Assembly (NCBI GenBank): GCA_003597995.1
Contig: QZJY01000030.1
Span: 1 to 64,000, forward strand
Reading direction: 5' to 3'
DNA from: Dehalococcoidia bacterium
GTDB taxonomy: Bacteria; Chloroflexota; Dehalococcoidia; Dehalococcoidales; UBA1222
Length of the DNA: 64,000 bases
Made by a program: the position numbers and the translations under genes. The notes below the pieces were generated by a model. That model made no database searches, had not been told where the DNA came from, and saw only the letters and a program-made list of their open reading frames with translations. How positions within the stretch are numbered: position 1 is the stretch's first letter; each line of letters opens with the position of its first letter. Positions 17,058 through 26,337 of the stretch are shown here, piece after piece.

Positions 17058-17687
17058 TAAATCCCTCCCTCTAAGTTTTTAACGGATTCTTCTTTATTCA
17101 AATATACTCGCATCAGAGGATATTGTCTACGGAGGAAGCGGATTTCAGACAGTGTATTACGTTTCTATCGTTCCAGGCTAAAAGAGTTTGCCCGCCCTCT
17201 TGCTGTGTCTTCTCCTGCGAACAGTTCCAAAGTTGGTTCTCAAAAGATTTCCAGGCACAGGCTCTTGCCCCGTGGTGTATCAGAAGTTATACTCCTGCTA
17301 GCATCAAAGGCAGCCGAGCATGTAATGAAAAAAATCAGAAAGCTTTTCCTTAAGATGGCTAAGGATATAACCGAGGAACTCAAGGAGATTGAAAAGTAAG
17401 CTTTGAGCTCCTGCCAGGCTTCTACAAAGAGACAGACACCCGGATAATCTAAAGCCTTGGTAATGAGTAAAGCCGTTCCTGTCTTTGACAAGAGCTATAA
17501 GTATTAGCCAACAATATCCCAATGTTCGTTCAATGGCAATGAGCGTAACTGAGATGGTTCATCGTACCTGTAAACGATAAAACCTGCCAATAAGCGGGTA
17601 TTGACATTGGTGATAAAATACTATAGGGGTAGTATTCGTATTCGACTATCAACTGGCAGGTAATAGTCAAGTAAATAAGGAGAAATA
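17058..17687. other. Gene-poor spacer
   Basis: No convincing gene is seen. Short plus-strand frames at 17123-17353 and 17205-17399 lack ribosome-binding sites and family features. TTGACA at 17601-17606 with TATAGG at 17622-17627 (15-base spacing) could be the promoter of the microprotein at 17688. Confidence 0.5.
17647..17663 (+). repeat. 17-bp near-identical direct repeat, left of the microprotein gene
   Basis: TATCAACTGGCAGGTAA here and TATCAACTGGCGGGTAA at 17834-17850 differ at one base and bracket the 47-residue gene with a 187-base period. A looser pair, AATATCCC-AxGTT-CAATGG, lies further out at about 17512 and 17949. This suggests an old duplication or insertion. Confidence 0.5.
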
Positions 17688-17831
17688 ATGAACATAACAA
17701 TCGACCTGGTTCTGCTAATCTGTGGGTTTATCTGTTTTCTCCTGGCCACTTTTGGTGTAGGTGCCAAAATCAAAAATATCAACCTTGTTGCCTTAGGGCT
17801 AGCATTCTGGATTTTGACAGCCATAATTTAA
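17688..17831 (+). CDS. 47-residue hydrophobic membrane microprotein
   Basis: An ATG at 17688 preceded by AAGGAGA (17677-17683) opens a 47-codon frame ending in TAA at 17831. The product begins MNITIDLVLLICGF, forms one hydrophobic segment (about 6-25), a short basic turn (GAKIKNIN) and a second hydrophobic segment (about 32-47). It is therefore likely a two-helix hairpin in the membrane. It is too short for family assignment. Near-identical 17-bp repeats flank it. Confidence 0.55.
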   Translation: MNITIDLVLLICGFICFLLATFGVGAKIKNINLVALGLAFWILTAII

Positions 17832-18232
17832 GGTATCAACTGGCGGGTAAAAAGGCTTTCATGTGCCGTAGCCACTGATGAGAAATTAGTTCCTTTTTCA
17901 TATATTCAGAGGCCATGTTATTTATCGGCTAGCGTACGCGTGGAATGGCAAATATCCCGACGTTTGCCCAATGGTATGACCATAGACCCCGCTTTCGCCC
18001 GAATGACACTCTGTAGGAAGTCAGGGGTGGCATCGGGATGACCGTGAGGGCCTTTACCGGATAGGGCGCTTTCAAACCCTCTCCCCCACCATCATTATTC
18101 ATCGCTAAATAGTCTTGACTATCGTTTAATCAATCCGTTATACTATTAACCTAACCTGACCTCCTGATAACCTCAAAACCGGGTTAGCCAGTTTTCCAAG
18201 CTCTGATTTCAGTTAGCGGGAGAACTATTTTT
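17832..18232. other. Intergenic region before the Wood-Ljungdahl cluster
   Basis: Holds the right-hand repeat of the microprotein gene, a fragment of the CCCTCTCCC repeat near 18080, and the promoter at 18115-18144. The transcript leader to cooC1 would be about 80 bases. I see no riboswitch or gene. Confidence 0.5.
18115..18144 (+). promoter_or_regulatory. Promoter at the head of the Wood-Ljungdahl cluster
   Basis: TTGACT (18115-18120) and TATACT (18139-18144) are 18 bases apart and lie about 90 bases before cooC1. This is the only good promoter visible before cooC1-fhs. Confidence 0.7.
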
Positions 18233-19039
18233 ATGCTCCCGTCGGTGAGGAACTTATTGAAGCTGGCAATTAGCGGCAAAGGCGGGGTAGGCAAAACTCT
18301 TCTCTCAGCCATGCTGGCCAAAACAATGGCGCAGGCAGGCTACTCCGTCACGGCTATAGACGCCGACCCCGACGCCAATCTGGCCCTCGCCCTGGGCTTC
18401 CCCGACGCGGATAAAATCACCCCTATTTCCGAGATGAAAGAACTCATCCAGGAGCGCACCGGCACGCAGCCCGGCGCAAGCTCCCCCTACTTCAAGATTA
18501 ATCCCCGCGTGGACGACATCCCCGAGAAGTATTCCGTCAAGCATCAGGGCATCCGCCTGCTGGTGATGGGGCGTCCCAAGGCCGGCGGTGCCGGCTGCTA
18601 CTGCCCGGAGAACGCCGTGCTGGCCGCTCTCATGGCACACCTGCTGCTGGCGCGTAACGAGATGGTGGTCATGGACATGGCGGCAGGCATAGAGCACCTC
18701 AGCCGGGGCACGGCCAGAGCAGTGGATAAGCTGATTATCGTGGTAGAGCCGGGACGCGCCAGCATAGACACCGCCGGGCGCATAGCTCAGCTCGCTAAGG
18801 ACCTGGGTATCACGAGCCTCGCCGTGGTGGGCAACAAGGTGCATAACGCCGCCGAGAGAGATTTCATCGCCTCATCCCTGCCCGGTTTCGACATTCTGGG
18901 CTTCATCCCTTACGACGCTTCCATAATTCAAGCCGACCTGCAGAATAGCCCCGGGTTAGATGCGAGCCCGCAGATGATGCTGGCCGTCAAAGAAATTTTC
19001 AACAGGCTGACGCGGCAATCTATCCCTCACAGGGCGTAG
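18233..19039 (+). CDS. cooC: CooC/AcsF-type nickel-insertion ATPase, copy 1
   Basis: MinD/SIMIBI-class ATPase that matures the nickel centres of CO dehydrogenase or acetyl-CoA synthase. The 268-residue protein has a deviant Walker A ([10 protein letters not shown]), [13 protein letters not shown], and the CxC nickel-binding motif in [12 protein letters not shown] (about residues 121-132), followed by [17 protein letters not shown] at 18233 is used here; GTG at 18245 would also fit. It is the first gene of the pathway operon and lies 32 bases before fhs. The second copy at 22893 suggests that one serves CooS and the other AcsB. Confidence 0.9.
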   Translation: MLPSVRNLLKLAISGKGGVGKTLLSAMLAKTMAQAGYSVTAIDADPDANLALALGFPDADKITPISEMKELIQERTGTQPGASSPYFKINPRVDDIPEKYSVKHQGIRLLVMGRPKAGGAGCYCPENAVLAALMAHLLLARNEMVVMDMAAGIEHLSRGTARAVDKLIIVVEPGRASIDTAGRIAQLAKDLGITSLAVVGNKVHNAAERDFIASSLPGFDILGFIPYDASIIQADLQNSPGLDASPQMMLAVKEIFNRLTRQSIPHRA

Positions 19040-19071
19040 ATAATAAAGAATCGAGAAGGAGAAAGCCAAGC

Positions 19072-20853
19072 ATGCCCAAATTCGACATCACCACCCTCGA
19101 TCCCACCAAGCTGGCCGACTGGCAGGTAGCCGAAGAAGTCGAAAAGCACATGACGCCGGTTACGGAACTGGCCGATAAATGGGGCATCCTCAAAGAGGAA
19201 CTGCTGCCCTACGGCCACTACATCGGCAAAATAGACTTCGCCGCCGTGCTCAAAAGGCTTGAGAAGCGGCCCAACGGTAAATACATAGACGTCACCGCCA
19301 TCACCCCCACGCCCCTGGGCGAGGGCAAGAGCACCACCACCATGGGGCTGGTGCAGGGGTTGGGCAAACTGGGCAAGAACGTCTCCGGTGCTATCCGCCA
19401 GCCTTCAGGCGGACCTACTTTCAACATCAAGGGCAGCGCCGCCGGGGGCGGTCTCTCGCAATGCATCCCGCTGACTCCTTTCTCACTCGGCCTTACAGGA
19501 GACATAGATAACGTCACCAACGCCCATAACCTGGCCATGGTGGCCCTCACCGCCAGAATCCAGCACGAGTTCATCAATACCGACGAGTTTCTGGCCAAAC
19601 GCAAGCTTAAGCGGCTCGACATCGACCCGCGCAACGTGCAGATGAAGTGGATAATGGACTTCTGCGCCCAGGCGCTGCGCGACATGGTCATAGGCCTCGG
19701 CGGCGAGATGGACGGCTTCATGATGCGCTCGGGATTCGCCATCTCGGTGAGTTCCGAAGTGATGGCCATACTGGCCGTCTTCAAAGACCTCAAGGATATG
19801 CGGGCGCGCATGGGCCGCATCGTGGTGGCCTACGACAAGCAGGGCAATCCCGTCACCACGCGCGACCTCGAGGTGGATGGAGCCATGACCGCCTGGATGG
19901 TGCGCGCCGCCAACCCCAACCTGATGCAGTCGCTGGAAGGCCAGCCTGTAATGGTGCACGCCGGGCCTTTCGCCAACATCGCCGTAGGGCAGTCCTCTAT
20001 CGTGGCCGACCAGGTGGCCCTCAAGCTCTCGGACTACCACGTTACGGAGAGCGGTTTCGGCGCCGATATCGGCTTCGAGAAGTTCTGGGACATCAAGAGC
20101 CGCCTTTCCGGCCTGACACCCAACTGCGCCGTGGTGGTAGCCACCGTACGCGCCCTCAAAATGCACGGCGGCGGGCCGAAAGTGGTGCCCGGCAAACCGC
20201 TGGACGATGCCTATACCAAGCCCAATCCCGGCCTTGTCGAGAAAGGCGTGGCGAACCTGGTGGCGCACATCGAGACGGTCAAAAAGAGCGGCATCAAGCC
20301 GGTGGTGTGCATCAACAGCTTCTATACCGACGGCAAGGACGAGACCGAGGTCATCCGCCGTGCCGCCGAGACAGCCGGCGCGCGCGTGGCTGTATCTCAA
20401 CACTGGCTGAAGGGAGGGGCGGGAGCCACCGAGCTCGCCGAGGCCGTCATGGATGCCTGCAAGGAGAAGGTGGACTTCAAGCTGCTTTACCCCAACACCA
20501 TGCCGCTCAGGCAGCGCATCGAAACCATTGCCAGAGAGGTTTACGGCGCCGACGGCGTGAGTTATTCATCCGAAGCGCTGGCCAAGGCCGAGAGACTGGA
20601 AAAAGAACCCAACGCCAACGATATGTGCACCTGCATGGTAAAGACGCATTTAAGCCTGTCACACGACCCCACGTTAAAGAACCGTCCGAAAGGCTGGACG
20701 CTGCCCATCCGCGATATCCTCACCTATGCCGGTGCCGGCTTTGTCGTACCGGTGGCCGGAGACATCAAGCTCATGCCGGGAACGTCTTCCGACCCGGCTT
20801 TCAGGCGAGTTGACGTGGACACTGAGACAGGTAAAGTCAAAGGATTGTTCTAA
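19072..20853 (+). CDS. fhs: Formate-tetrahydrofolate ligase
   Basis: Activates formate with ATP to 10-formyl-THF, the first folate step of the methyl branch of the Wood-Ljungdahl pathway. 593 residues, slightly longer than the usual 555-560, with the ATP loop [16 protein letters not shown] (about residues 76-91), [19 protein letters not shown] and the FTHFS signature [20 protein letters not shown] stands before the ATG. A repeat-filled gap of about 125 bases separates it from the RACo-like gene. No formate dehydrogenase is encoded in the window. Confidence 0.97.
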   Translation: MPKFDITTLDPTKLADWQVAEEVEKHMTPVTELADKWGILKEELLPYGHYIGKIDFAAVLKRLEKRPNGKYIDVTAITPTPLGEGKSTTTMGLVQGLGKLGKNVSGAIRQPSGGPTFNIKGSAAGGGLSQCIPLTPFSLGLTGDIDNVTNAHNLAMVALTARIQHEFINTDEFLAKRKLKRLDIDPRNVQMKWIMDFCAQALRDMVIGLGGEMDGFMMRSGFAISVSSEVMAILAVFKDLKDMRARMGRIVVAYDKQGNPVTTRDLEVDGAMTAWMVRAANPNLMQSLEGQPVMVHAGPFANIAVGQSSIVADQVALKLSDYHVTESGFGADIGFEKFWDIKSRLSGLTPNCAVVVATVRALKMHGGGPKVVPGKPLDDAYTKPNPGLVEKGVANLVAHIETVKKSGIKPVVCINSFYTDGKDETEVIRRAAETAGARVAVSQHWLKGGAGATELAEAVMDACKEKVDFKLLYPNTMPLRQRIETIAREVYGADGVSYSSEALAKAERLEKEPNANDMCTCMVKTHLSLSHDPTLKNRPKGWTLPIRDILTYAGAGFVVPVAGDIKLMPGTSSDPAFRRVDVDTETGKVKGLF

Positions 20854-20860
20854 GGATGGG

Positions 20861-20979
20861 AAATACTAAATTCTAATATCTAAATACTAAATAAGTTCAA
20901 ATCAACAACATCAAAAAATCGTTTCGAATTTGGGATTTAGTGCTTATTTAGTATTTGGTGCTTGGTGCTTAGGATTTAT
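20861..20979. repeat. AT-rich inverted repeat, copy 1 (fhs / RACo-like gap)
   Basis: Left arm CTAAATTCTAATATCTAAA and right arm ATTTAGTGCTTATTTAGTAT with GTGCTTAGGATTT form a long imperfect hairpin. Related copies lie at 24786, 30511, 31992 and, in part, 33565. Confidence 0.8.
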
Positions 20980-22896
20980 ATGTCTGCTGATTGCAAATTG
21001 AAATATAAGGTGCATTTTGAGCCCGACAACGTGGATGTTGTTGTGGATGAGGGCGCGAATTTGATGCAGTCCGCCATTGCGGCGGGCGTGCATATCAACG
21101 CCAATTGCGGTGGAACCGGCACCTGCGGCACGTGCAACGTACTGGTGAAAGAGGGGCATGTCGAAAGTCACCAGACCAGCAAAGTCTCCGCCGCCGACTA
21201 TAAGAGAGGCATGAGACAATCCTGTCAAACTAAAGTAATGTCGGACATGGTGGTTGAAGTACCTGTTGAGTCGCGCCTTGAAACTTCGGTGTTGACCCAG
21301 GAGAAACTGACCACCGCCGCCATAGGGCAGACGCTGGCTACGGGATGGCGCTTTGCCCCGCCCGTTGAAAAACGACTGCTTGAGCTCACGCCGCCCAGTC
21401 TGGAAGACAACGCCAGCGACCTCAGCCGCCTTTTACGCTGCATAGAAAAAAGCTGCGGCCCGACAAACATCGAGGTTGATTTTGGAGCAGTCAACAAGCT
21501 TGCCAAGGTTGTGCGGGCCGCTGACTGGAAAGTGACCGCCACTTTCCTGGATAACAACGGCCTGCGCAGGCTCATAAATATCGAACCGGGGGATACCCGC
21601 GGAACCAATTATTCTCTGGCTTTCGATATCGGCACCACCGCCGTGCGCGGGCAATTGCTCGACCTTGCGCGCGGAAGCGTGCTGGCGCAGGCCATCGACT
21701 ATAACGGACAGATAAGCTACGGGGCGGACGTCATTTCCCGTATCGCCCAGCGCGGCAAACCCGGCGGCCGGGAGAAGCTGCAGAAGGCCGTGGTGGAAAC
21801 CCTTAACAAGCTGATTAAGGAGATGGTCGGGCAGGCTGAAGTCGGCATCGATAACGTCAACCACGTGGTGGTGGCTGCCAATACGGTCATGGTGCACCTG
21901 CTGCTCGGGCTCGACCCGCAGTATCTCAGGCTCTCGCCCTACGTGCCGACGGTCAGCAATCCGCCGCTGGTCAAGGCACAAGAGTTGGGAATTGATGTCG
22001 CGCAGCATGTTTATCTCTATGCCGTGCCTTCTGTAGCCAGCTATGTGGGCGGCGATATCGTGGCCGGCATACTCGGCAGCGGCATCTACCAGCGTCCCAA
22101 AGTTACCCTGTACATAGACATCGGCACCAACGGTGAGATAGTCGTGGGCAACCGCGACTGGATGGTCACTTCAGCCGCCTCCGCCGGGCCAACCTTCGAG
22201 GGGGGTGGCATAAAATGCGGCATGCTGGCCACCACCGGCGCTATTGAAGATTTCGAGCTGAAGGCCAAAAACGGAGAGCCGGGACTGAGCGTCATCGGCG
22301 GGGGAAAGCCGAAAGGCATCTGCGGCTCAGGCATAATCAACATGGCTGCCGTTATGCTGAGGACCGGGCTGGTAAGCCAGGACGGCAAGTTCAACACCGC
22401 CGCGACCCATCGTATCAGACAGGGCGACGACGGCTACGAGTACCTGCTTGTGCCTGCCGGAGAGAGCGCTACCGGCAAGGACATAGTTTTTACCGAGATA
22501 GACATGACCAACCTCATCCGCGCCAAGGCGGCCCTCTACGCCGGTTATCAAACACTGGTGAAGAGCGTGGGGAGCAGGATGGACAGCATCGACGAGGTAG
22601 TCATCGCCGGCACCTTCGGCAGCCGCCTCAATATCGAAAACGCTATCACCATCGGGCTGTTGCCGGACATGCCGCGAGATAAATTTATCTTCATCGGCAA
22701 CGGCTCGCTGCTGGGGGCGCGGCTAATCTCGTACTCCGCCGACCTGCTGCGCGAAAGCCGCCGGGTGGCCGCCATGATGACCAACCTGGAGCTTTCCGAG
22801 AGAGCCGACTTCATGACCAATTACACCGCCGCCATGTTCCTGCCACACACCGAGGCCGGCCTCTTCCCGTCTGTAAAAATAGGGGGCGTCAGATGA
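20980..22896 (+). CDS. RACo-like reductive activator of the corrinoid iron-sulfur protein
   Basis: ATP-dependent activator that re-reduces inactive Co(II) corrinoid to Co(I), expected to serve the AcsCD protein. An N-terminal 2Fe-2S ferredoxin domain has Cys43, Cys49, Cys52 and Cys82 (NCGGTGTCGTC, QSCQTK). A linker and a large ASKHA-type domain (DUF4445) follow, with FDIGTTAVRG (about 213) and YIDIGTNGEIVVGNRDW (about 385). ATG at 20980 gives 638 residues; TTG/GTG codons a few triplets upstream lie within the repeat and are unlikely. Its stop overlaps the next cooC start (ATGA). The fused ferredoxin matches the Moorella/Carboxydothermus activator family. Confidence 0.92.
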   Translation: MSADCKLKYKVHFEPDNVDVVVDEGANLMQSAIAAGVHINANCGGTGTCGTCNVLVKEGHVESHQTSKVSAADYKRGMRQSCQTKVMSDMVVEVPVESRLETSVLTQEKLTTAAIGQTLATGWRFAPPVEKRLLELTPPSLEDNASDLSRLLRCIEKSCGPTNIEVDFGAVNKLAKVVRAADWKVTATFLDNNGLRRLINIEPGDTRGTNYSLAFDIGTTAVRGQLLDLARGSVLAQAIDYNGQISYGADVISRIAQRGKPGGREKLQKAVVETLNKLIKEMVGQAEVGIDNVNHVVVAANTVMVHLLLGLDPQYLRLSPYVPTVSNPPLVKAQELGIDVAQHVYLYAVPSVASYVGGDIVAGILGSGIYQRPKVTLYIDIGTNGEIVVGNRDWMVTSAASAGPTFEGGGIKCGMLATTGAIEDFELKAKNGEPGLSVIGGGKPKGICGSGIINMAAVMLRTGLVSQDGKFNTAATHRIRQGDDGYEYLLVPAGESATGKDIVFTEIDMTNLIRAKAALYAGYQTLVKSVGSRMDSIDEVVIAGTFGSRLNIENAITIGLLPDMPRDKFIFIGNGSLLGARLISYSADLLRESRRVAAMMTNLELSERADFMTNYTAAMFLPHTEAGLFPSVKIGGVR

Positions 22897-23672
22897 CGTT
22901 TTCCATCGCCATCGCCGGCAAAGGTGGCAGCGGGAAGACCACCACCTGCAGCCTGATGATTCGAGAGCTGAAAAACCGCGGCCTTACCCCTATCCTGGCC
23001 GTGGACGCCGACGGCAACGCCAATCTTCACGAGAGTCTGGGGCTCAAACTGGGGACCACCATCGGTTCCATACTGGCCGAATTTAATTCGGATAAGGTCA
23101 GCATCCCCTCGGGCATGAACAAGGGGGCCTTCCTGCAGGTGCGCCTTAACCAGGCAATCGTCGAAAGCAGGGGCATTGACCTGATACCCATGGGGAGGGG
23201 AGAGGGTACCGGCTGTTACTGCTACCCCAACAGCGTTCTCAAGGAATTCATAGACAGGCTCAAGGGCAACTATAAGTACATGGTGATGGACAACGAGGCC
23301 GGCATGGAACACCTCAGCCGCCGCACCACCGAAAACATCGACGAGCTTCTGATTGCCTCGGACTATTCGGTAAAAGGTATCCGCACGGCGGACCGCATCC
23401 GTGAACTCGTAAACGAATTGAAGTTAGACGTCAAGCGTGTTTCTTTCATCCTCACTCGCGTTCCCGGCAAATTAGATGAACGTATCACTGGAGAGCTCGC
23501 AGAACTCCACATCGAGCCCATAGCGCTCATCCCGCTGGATGCCGAAATCCAGCGCTTCGACCTGGAGCAGCGCTCTCTACTGGACCTGCCCGATACATCA
23601 CCGGCAGTCCATGCGGTAAAAAAGCTGATGGACGAAGTATTAAAACCAAATCCGGTTGGGGGTGCGAGATGA
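22893..23672 (+). CDS. cooC: CooC/AcsF-type nickel-insertion ATPase, copy 2
   Basis: Second MinD-like maturation ATPase, 259 residues, with Walker A IAGKGGSGKTTTCSL, VDADGNANLHESLGL and the CxC motif in GTGCYCYPNSVL (about 107-118), then VMDNEAGMEHLSRRTTENID. It overlaps the RACo-like gene by 4 bases and folD by 4 bases, so all three are co-translated. It is clearly diverged from copy 1 (GKGGSGKTT against GKGGVGKT), which points to different client enzymes rather than a recent duplication. Confidence 0.9.
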   Translation: MTFSIAIAGKGGSGKTTTCSLMIRELKNRGLTPILAVDADGNANLHESLGLKLGTTIGSILAEFNSDKVSIPSGMNKGAFLQVRLNQAIVESRGIDLIPMGRGEGTGCYCYPNSVLKEFIDRLKGNYKYMVMDNEAGMEHLSRRTTENIDELLIASDYSVKGIRTADRIRELVNELKLDVKRVSFILTRVPGKLDERITGELAELHIEPIALIPLDAEIQRFDLEQRSLLDLPDTSPAVHAVKKLMDEVLKPNPVGGAR

Positions 23673-24556
23673 CAGCCAGAATTATCAGCGGCACCGAGAT
23701 TGCCCGTCAGATTATGGAGGAGGTACGCCAGGAGGTAGCCGAACTCAAGGCAAAACACGGCCTGACACCCGGCCTGGCAACAGTACTGGTGGGTTTGGAC
23801 CCTGCCTCGCAGGTGTATGTCGGCAGCAAAGTTAAAATGTGCCAGAGTCTGGGTATATATTCCGAGAGGCATGATATGCCGGCCGACACTCCGGAAGCCA
23901 AGCTGCTGGAGCTTGTTGACAAACTCAACCGCGACCCGCGCATTCACGGCATACTGGTTCAGGTGCCCCTCCCCAAACATATCAACGAGGGGAAAATTAT
24001 CTTCGCCATCGACCCGGCCAAAGACGTGGACGGCTTCCACCCTGTAAGCGTGGGGCGCATGGTAATAGGCGAGCCGGGATTCCTGCCCTGCACCCCGCAC
24101 GGCATACAGGTGCTGCTGGAGCGCAGCGGCGTCAAGACCGATGGAGTCGAGGTGGTGGTCGTAGGCCGCAGCAACATCGTGGGCAAGCCCATCGCCAATA
24201 TCATGCTTCAGAAAGCCAGAGGCGCTAACGCCACGGTCACCATCTGCCACAGCGCCACGAGGGATATCGCCAGCCACACGCGGCGGGCGGATATACTAAT
24301 CGCCGCTATCGGCAAGCCCAGATTTATCACCGCCGACATGGTCAAAGAAGGAGTGGTGGTCATAGACGTGGGCACTAACGAGGTCGGCAAAACAGCCGAG
24401 GGTAAGCGCATCCTGGCCGGCGATGTGGATTTCGAGGCGGTCAAGGAAAAGGCTGGCGCCATCACCCCGGTGCCGGGCGGCGTAGGCCCCATGACTATTA
24501 TTATGCTTATGTCAAACACAGTCAAAGCCGCCAGGATGGCTTGCGGACTGGATTGA
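23669..24556 (+). CDS. folD: Bifunctional methylene-THF dehydrogenase / methenyl-THF cyclohydrolase
   Basis: Converts 10-formyl-THF through methenyl-THF to 5,10-methylene-THF in the methyl branch. 295 residues. The catalytic region shows YVGSKVKMCQSLGI with the Lys of the active site, GILVQVPLPKHI, DVDGFHP, the nucleotide motif VVGRSNIVGKP and the C-terminal signature TPVPGGVGPMT. It starts inside the stop codon of cooC2 (ATGA). Because FolD has both activities, a separate FchA is not needed. The next step (MetF or MetVF) is not encoded in the window. Confidence 0.96.
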   Translation: MTARIISGTEIARQIMEEVRQEVAELKAKHGLTPGLATVLVGLDPASQVYVGSKVKMCQSLGIYSERHDMPADTPEAKLLELVDKLNRDPRIHGILVQVPLPKHINEGKIIFAIDPAKDVDGFHPVSVGRMVIGEPGFLPCTPHGIQVLLERSGVKTDGVEVVVVGRSNIVGKPIANIMLQKARGANATVTICHSATRDIASHTRRADILIAAIGKPRFITADMVKEGVVVIDVGTNEVGKTAEGKRILAGDVDFEAVKEKAGAITPVPGGVGPMTIIMLMSNTVKAARMACGLD

Positions 24557-24570
24557 AGGTAGAGGTAATT

Positions 24571-24783
24571 ATGAGCGATACATCCGAAACAAAATGCGCC
24601 GCGAACGGCGCGCCTGTGCTGGGCGAAACATTTGAGCCGGGCAAACCGGAGGGGAAGGACGACGGTCGCTGGCGACAAAAGCTAGGCACGCGCGCCGAGG
24701 AATTGAAATACCTGGAAACCGGCGAACGTTACTGGTACGGCAAGGACTGGCATGGAAGCGAGAAGCGCAAAATACCAGCTTAA
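24571..24783 (+). CDS. Small protein between folD and acsD (70 residues)
   Basis: I do not recognise this family. ATG at 24571 follows an AGAGG site by seven bases, and the frame starts 14 bases after folD. The hydrophilic product has one cysteine near the N terminus (TKCAANGAP), a glycine/proline linker, and an aromatic-charged end (LETGERYWYGKDWHGSEKRK). It has no signal or membrane segment. Its place inside the operon suggests a pathway-specific accessory or structural role with AcsC/AcsD, but this is inference from position alone. Confidence 0.7.
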   Translation: MSDTSETKCAANGAPVLGETFEPGKPEGKDDGRWRQKLGTRAEELKYLETGERYWYGKDWHGSEKRKIPA

Positions 24784-24785
24784 TA

Positions 24786-24873
24786 ACAAAAATCCTAAAT
24801 TCTAATATCTAAATCCTAAAGGATTTTGTGCTTAGGATTCTATTTAGTATTTGATGCTTAGTGCTTGGAATTT
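24786..24873. repeat. AT-rich inverted repeat, copy 2 (before acsD)
   Basis: The arm CCTAAATTCTAATATCTAAA is followed by a short loop and GTGCTTAGGATT...TTTAGTATTTGATGCTTAG. This is the shortest complete copy (about 88 bases). It lies 20 bases before the acsD start. Confidence 0.8.
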
Positions 24874-24893
24874 TCCATCAATAGGAGGCAGAT

Positions 24894-25841
24894 GTGGCTC
24901 TGGAACTACCCAAACAAAACTATAGCGGACAGATAAAAACAGTCACGTTAGGTACAGGTACAAAAGCCGCCATCGTAGGCGGCGAGACCTGTTACCCTTT
25001 CTTTACATTTGAAGGTTCTATGCCCAACCTGCCGAAAATCGCCATGGAGGTCTACGACATTCAGCCTGATGACTGGCCGCCGGCAGCGTTGGAACCATTC
25101 TCCGGCGTGACGCACGACCCGCTGGCCTGGGCGCAGAAATGCGTGGCGGACTACGGCGCCGAGATGCTGTGCCTTCAACTTGCCAGCACCGACCCCAACG
25201 GAGCCAACGCCGGGGCGGAGGCGGCAGCGGCAACAGTCAAAAGAGTGGCAGACGGCGTAAACGTACCCCTGATTGTCTGGGGCACAGCCAACCACGAAAA
25301 AGATACCGAGGTGCTGAAGCGCGTCTGCGAGGTATGCCAGGACAAGAAGCTCATCGTCGGCCCCGTGGAAGAGGGGGACTATAAAAAAATCGCCGCCGTA
25401 GCGCTGGGCTACGGTCATACTATTGCCGCCTCTTCGCCTATCGACATCAACCTGGCCAAGCAGCTTAACATTCTATTGGGAAACCTGGGCGTGCCCGACA
25501 GCCAGATTGTGCTCGACCCCACAGTTTCCAGCATCGGCTACGGCATCGAGTACTGTTATTCGGTGATAGAGCGCATCCGCATGGCGGCGCTCACCCAGCA
25601 GGACGAAAAGCTGGCCTCACCCATCATCGTGAACATTGCCCGCGAGACCTGGAAAAGCAAAGAGGCCAAGCTGCCGACAGAGCAGGACCCGAAACTGGGC
25701 GACGTCCGTGGGCGCGGCATCCTGCTGGAGGCCATGTCCGCCTGGGTGCTGCTTCTAGCCGGTGGCGATGTAGCCGTCATGCGCCATCCGGAGGCCATCA
25801 GGCTGGTCAAAGGCATGATAGCCGAAATATCTCAGGCCTAA
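24894..25841 (+). CDS. acsD: Corrinoid iron-sulfur protein small subunit
   Basis: Delta (small) subunit of the corrinoid iron-sulfur protein, a TIM-barrel protein that pairs with AcsC to carry the methyl group to acetyl-CoA synthase. 315 residues, normal for the family, with GGETCYPFFTFEGSMPN near the N terminus and LDPTVSSIGYGIEYCYSVIERIR (about residues 204-226). The start is GTG at 24894 after AGGAGG; the ATG two bases earlier is out of frame and soon stops. It is the last gene before the Fur promoter. Confidence 0.94.
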   Translation: MALELPKQNYSGQIKTVTLGTGTKAAIVGGETCYPFFTFEGSMPNLPKIAMEVYDIQPDDWPPAALEPFSGVTHDPLAWAQKCVADYGAEMLCLQLASTDPNGANAGAEAAAATVKRVADGVNVPLIVWGTANHEKDTEVLKRVCEVCQDKKLIVGPVEEGDYKKIAAVALGYGHTIAASSPIDINLAKQLNILLGNLGVPDSQIVLDPTVSSIGYGIEYCYSVIERIRMAALTQQDEKLASPIIVNIARETWKSKEAKLPTEQDPKLGDVRGRGILLEAMSAWVLLLAGGDVAVMRHPEAIRLVKGMIAEISQA

Positions 25842-25856
25842 AAAGGACCATCGTAT

Positions 25857-25886
25857 TTGACTATGTATAAATATTTATAATATAAT
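25857..25886 (+). promoter_or_regulatory. Promoter (and probable operator) of the fur-cooS-acsB unit
   Basis: TTGACT (25857-25862) and a perfect TATAAT (25881-25886) are 18 bases apart. The -10 region and start (TATTTATAATATAATCAG, ACTATTATCATTA) are very AT-rich and resemble Fur/PerR-type operators, so self-regulation by the encoded Fur protein is plausible. Confidence 0.75.
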
Positions 25887-25914
25887 CAGTAACTATTATC
25901 ATTAAAGAAAAGCT

Positions 25915-26337
25915 ATGAGCAGCCGCAACACCAAACAGAAAGAGGCCATCCTCAGAGTACTGAGGAAAACGCCGGACCACGCAGACGCGCGCTGGATACA
26001 CCTGCAGGTGCGCCGCTCGCTGCCTCACATCAGTCTGGGAACGGTTTATCGTAATCTCAAGGCACTGACGGAGGAAGGACACATATCCGCCCTTGACATG
26101 GGCAGCGGCAGCCGTTTCGACGGCAAACCGGGCAATCATGCCCACTTTCACTGCCAGAAATGCGGCGCGATTATCAACCTGGAGGAGACTTCAGACGCAT
26201 CCATGGATAAAAATGTCTCGGATAAACACCGCCTGTCGGTGGCATTCCACCGGCTGGATTTTTTCGGTTTATGCCCCGCCTGCCAGCGGGCTTCCACACC
26301 CCCCGTGAATAAAAAGAGTGGAGTACAACATGGCTGA
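25915..26337 (+). CDS. Fur-family transcriptional regulator
   Basis: Metal- or peroxide-responsive repressor, 140 residues. An N-terminal winged helix (KQKEAILRVLRK, SLGTVYRNLKALTEEGHI) precedes the metal-binding and dimerisation part with HAHFHCQKCGAI and CPAC, the two CxxC pairs of the structural zinc site. The charged C-terminal extension is short. Its last 8 bases overlap cooS, so regulator and enzyme are coupled. The PerR, Fur, Zur or Nur subtype cannot be told; a nickel or iron signal would suit a CODH operon. Confidence 0.9.
   Translation: MSSRNTKQKEAILRVLRKTPDHADARWIHLQVRRSLPHISLGTVYRNLKALTEEGHISALDMGSGSRFDGKPGNHAHFHCQKCGAIINLEETSDASMDKNVSDKHRLSVAFHRLDFFGLCPACQRASTPPVNKKSGVQHG

Noticed and set aside
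17123-17399. Two overlapping plus-strand frames of 64-76 codons in the gene-poor spacer
   Set aside because: No ribosome-binding site, no family features, and composition like the surrounding non-coding DNA. The last 25 codons (from ATG 17322) are Lys-rich but too short to support.
24892-24894. ATG as acsD start
   Set aside because: It is out of frame with the AcsD protein and reaches a stop after about 14 codons; GTG at 24894 is in frame with the same Shine-Dalgarno sequence.
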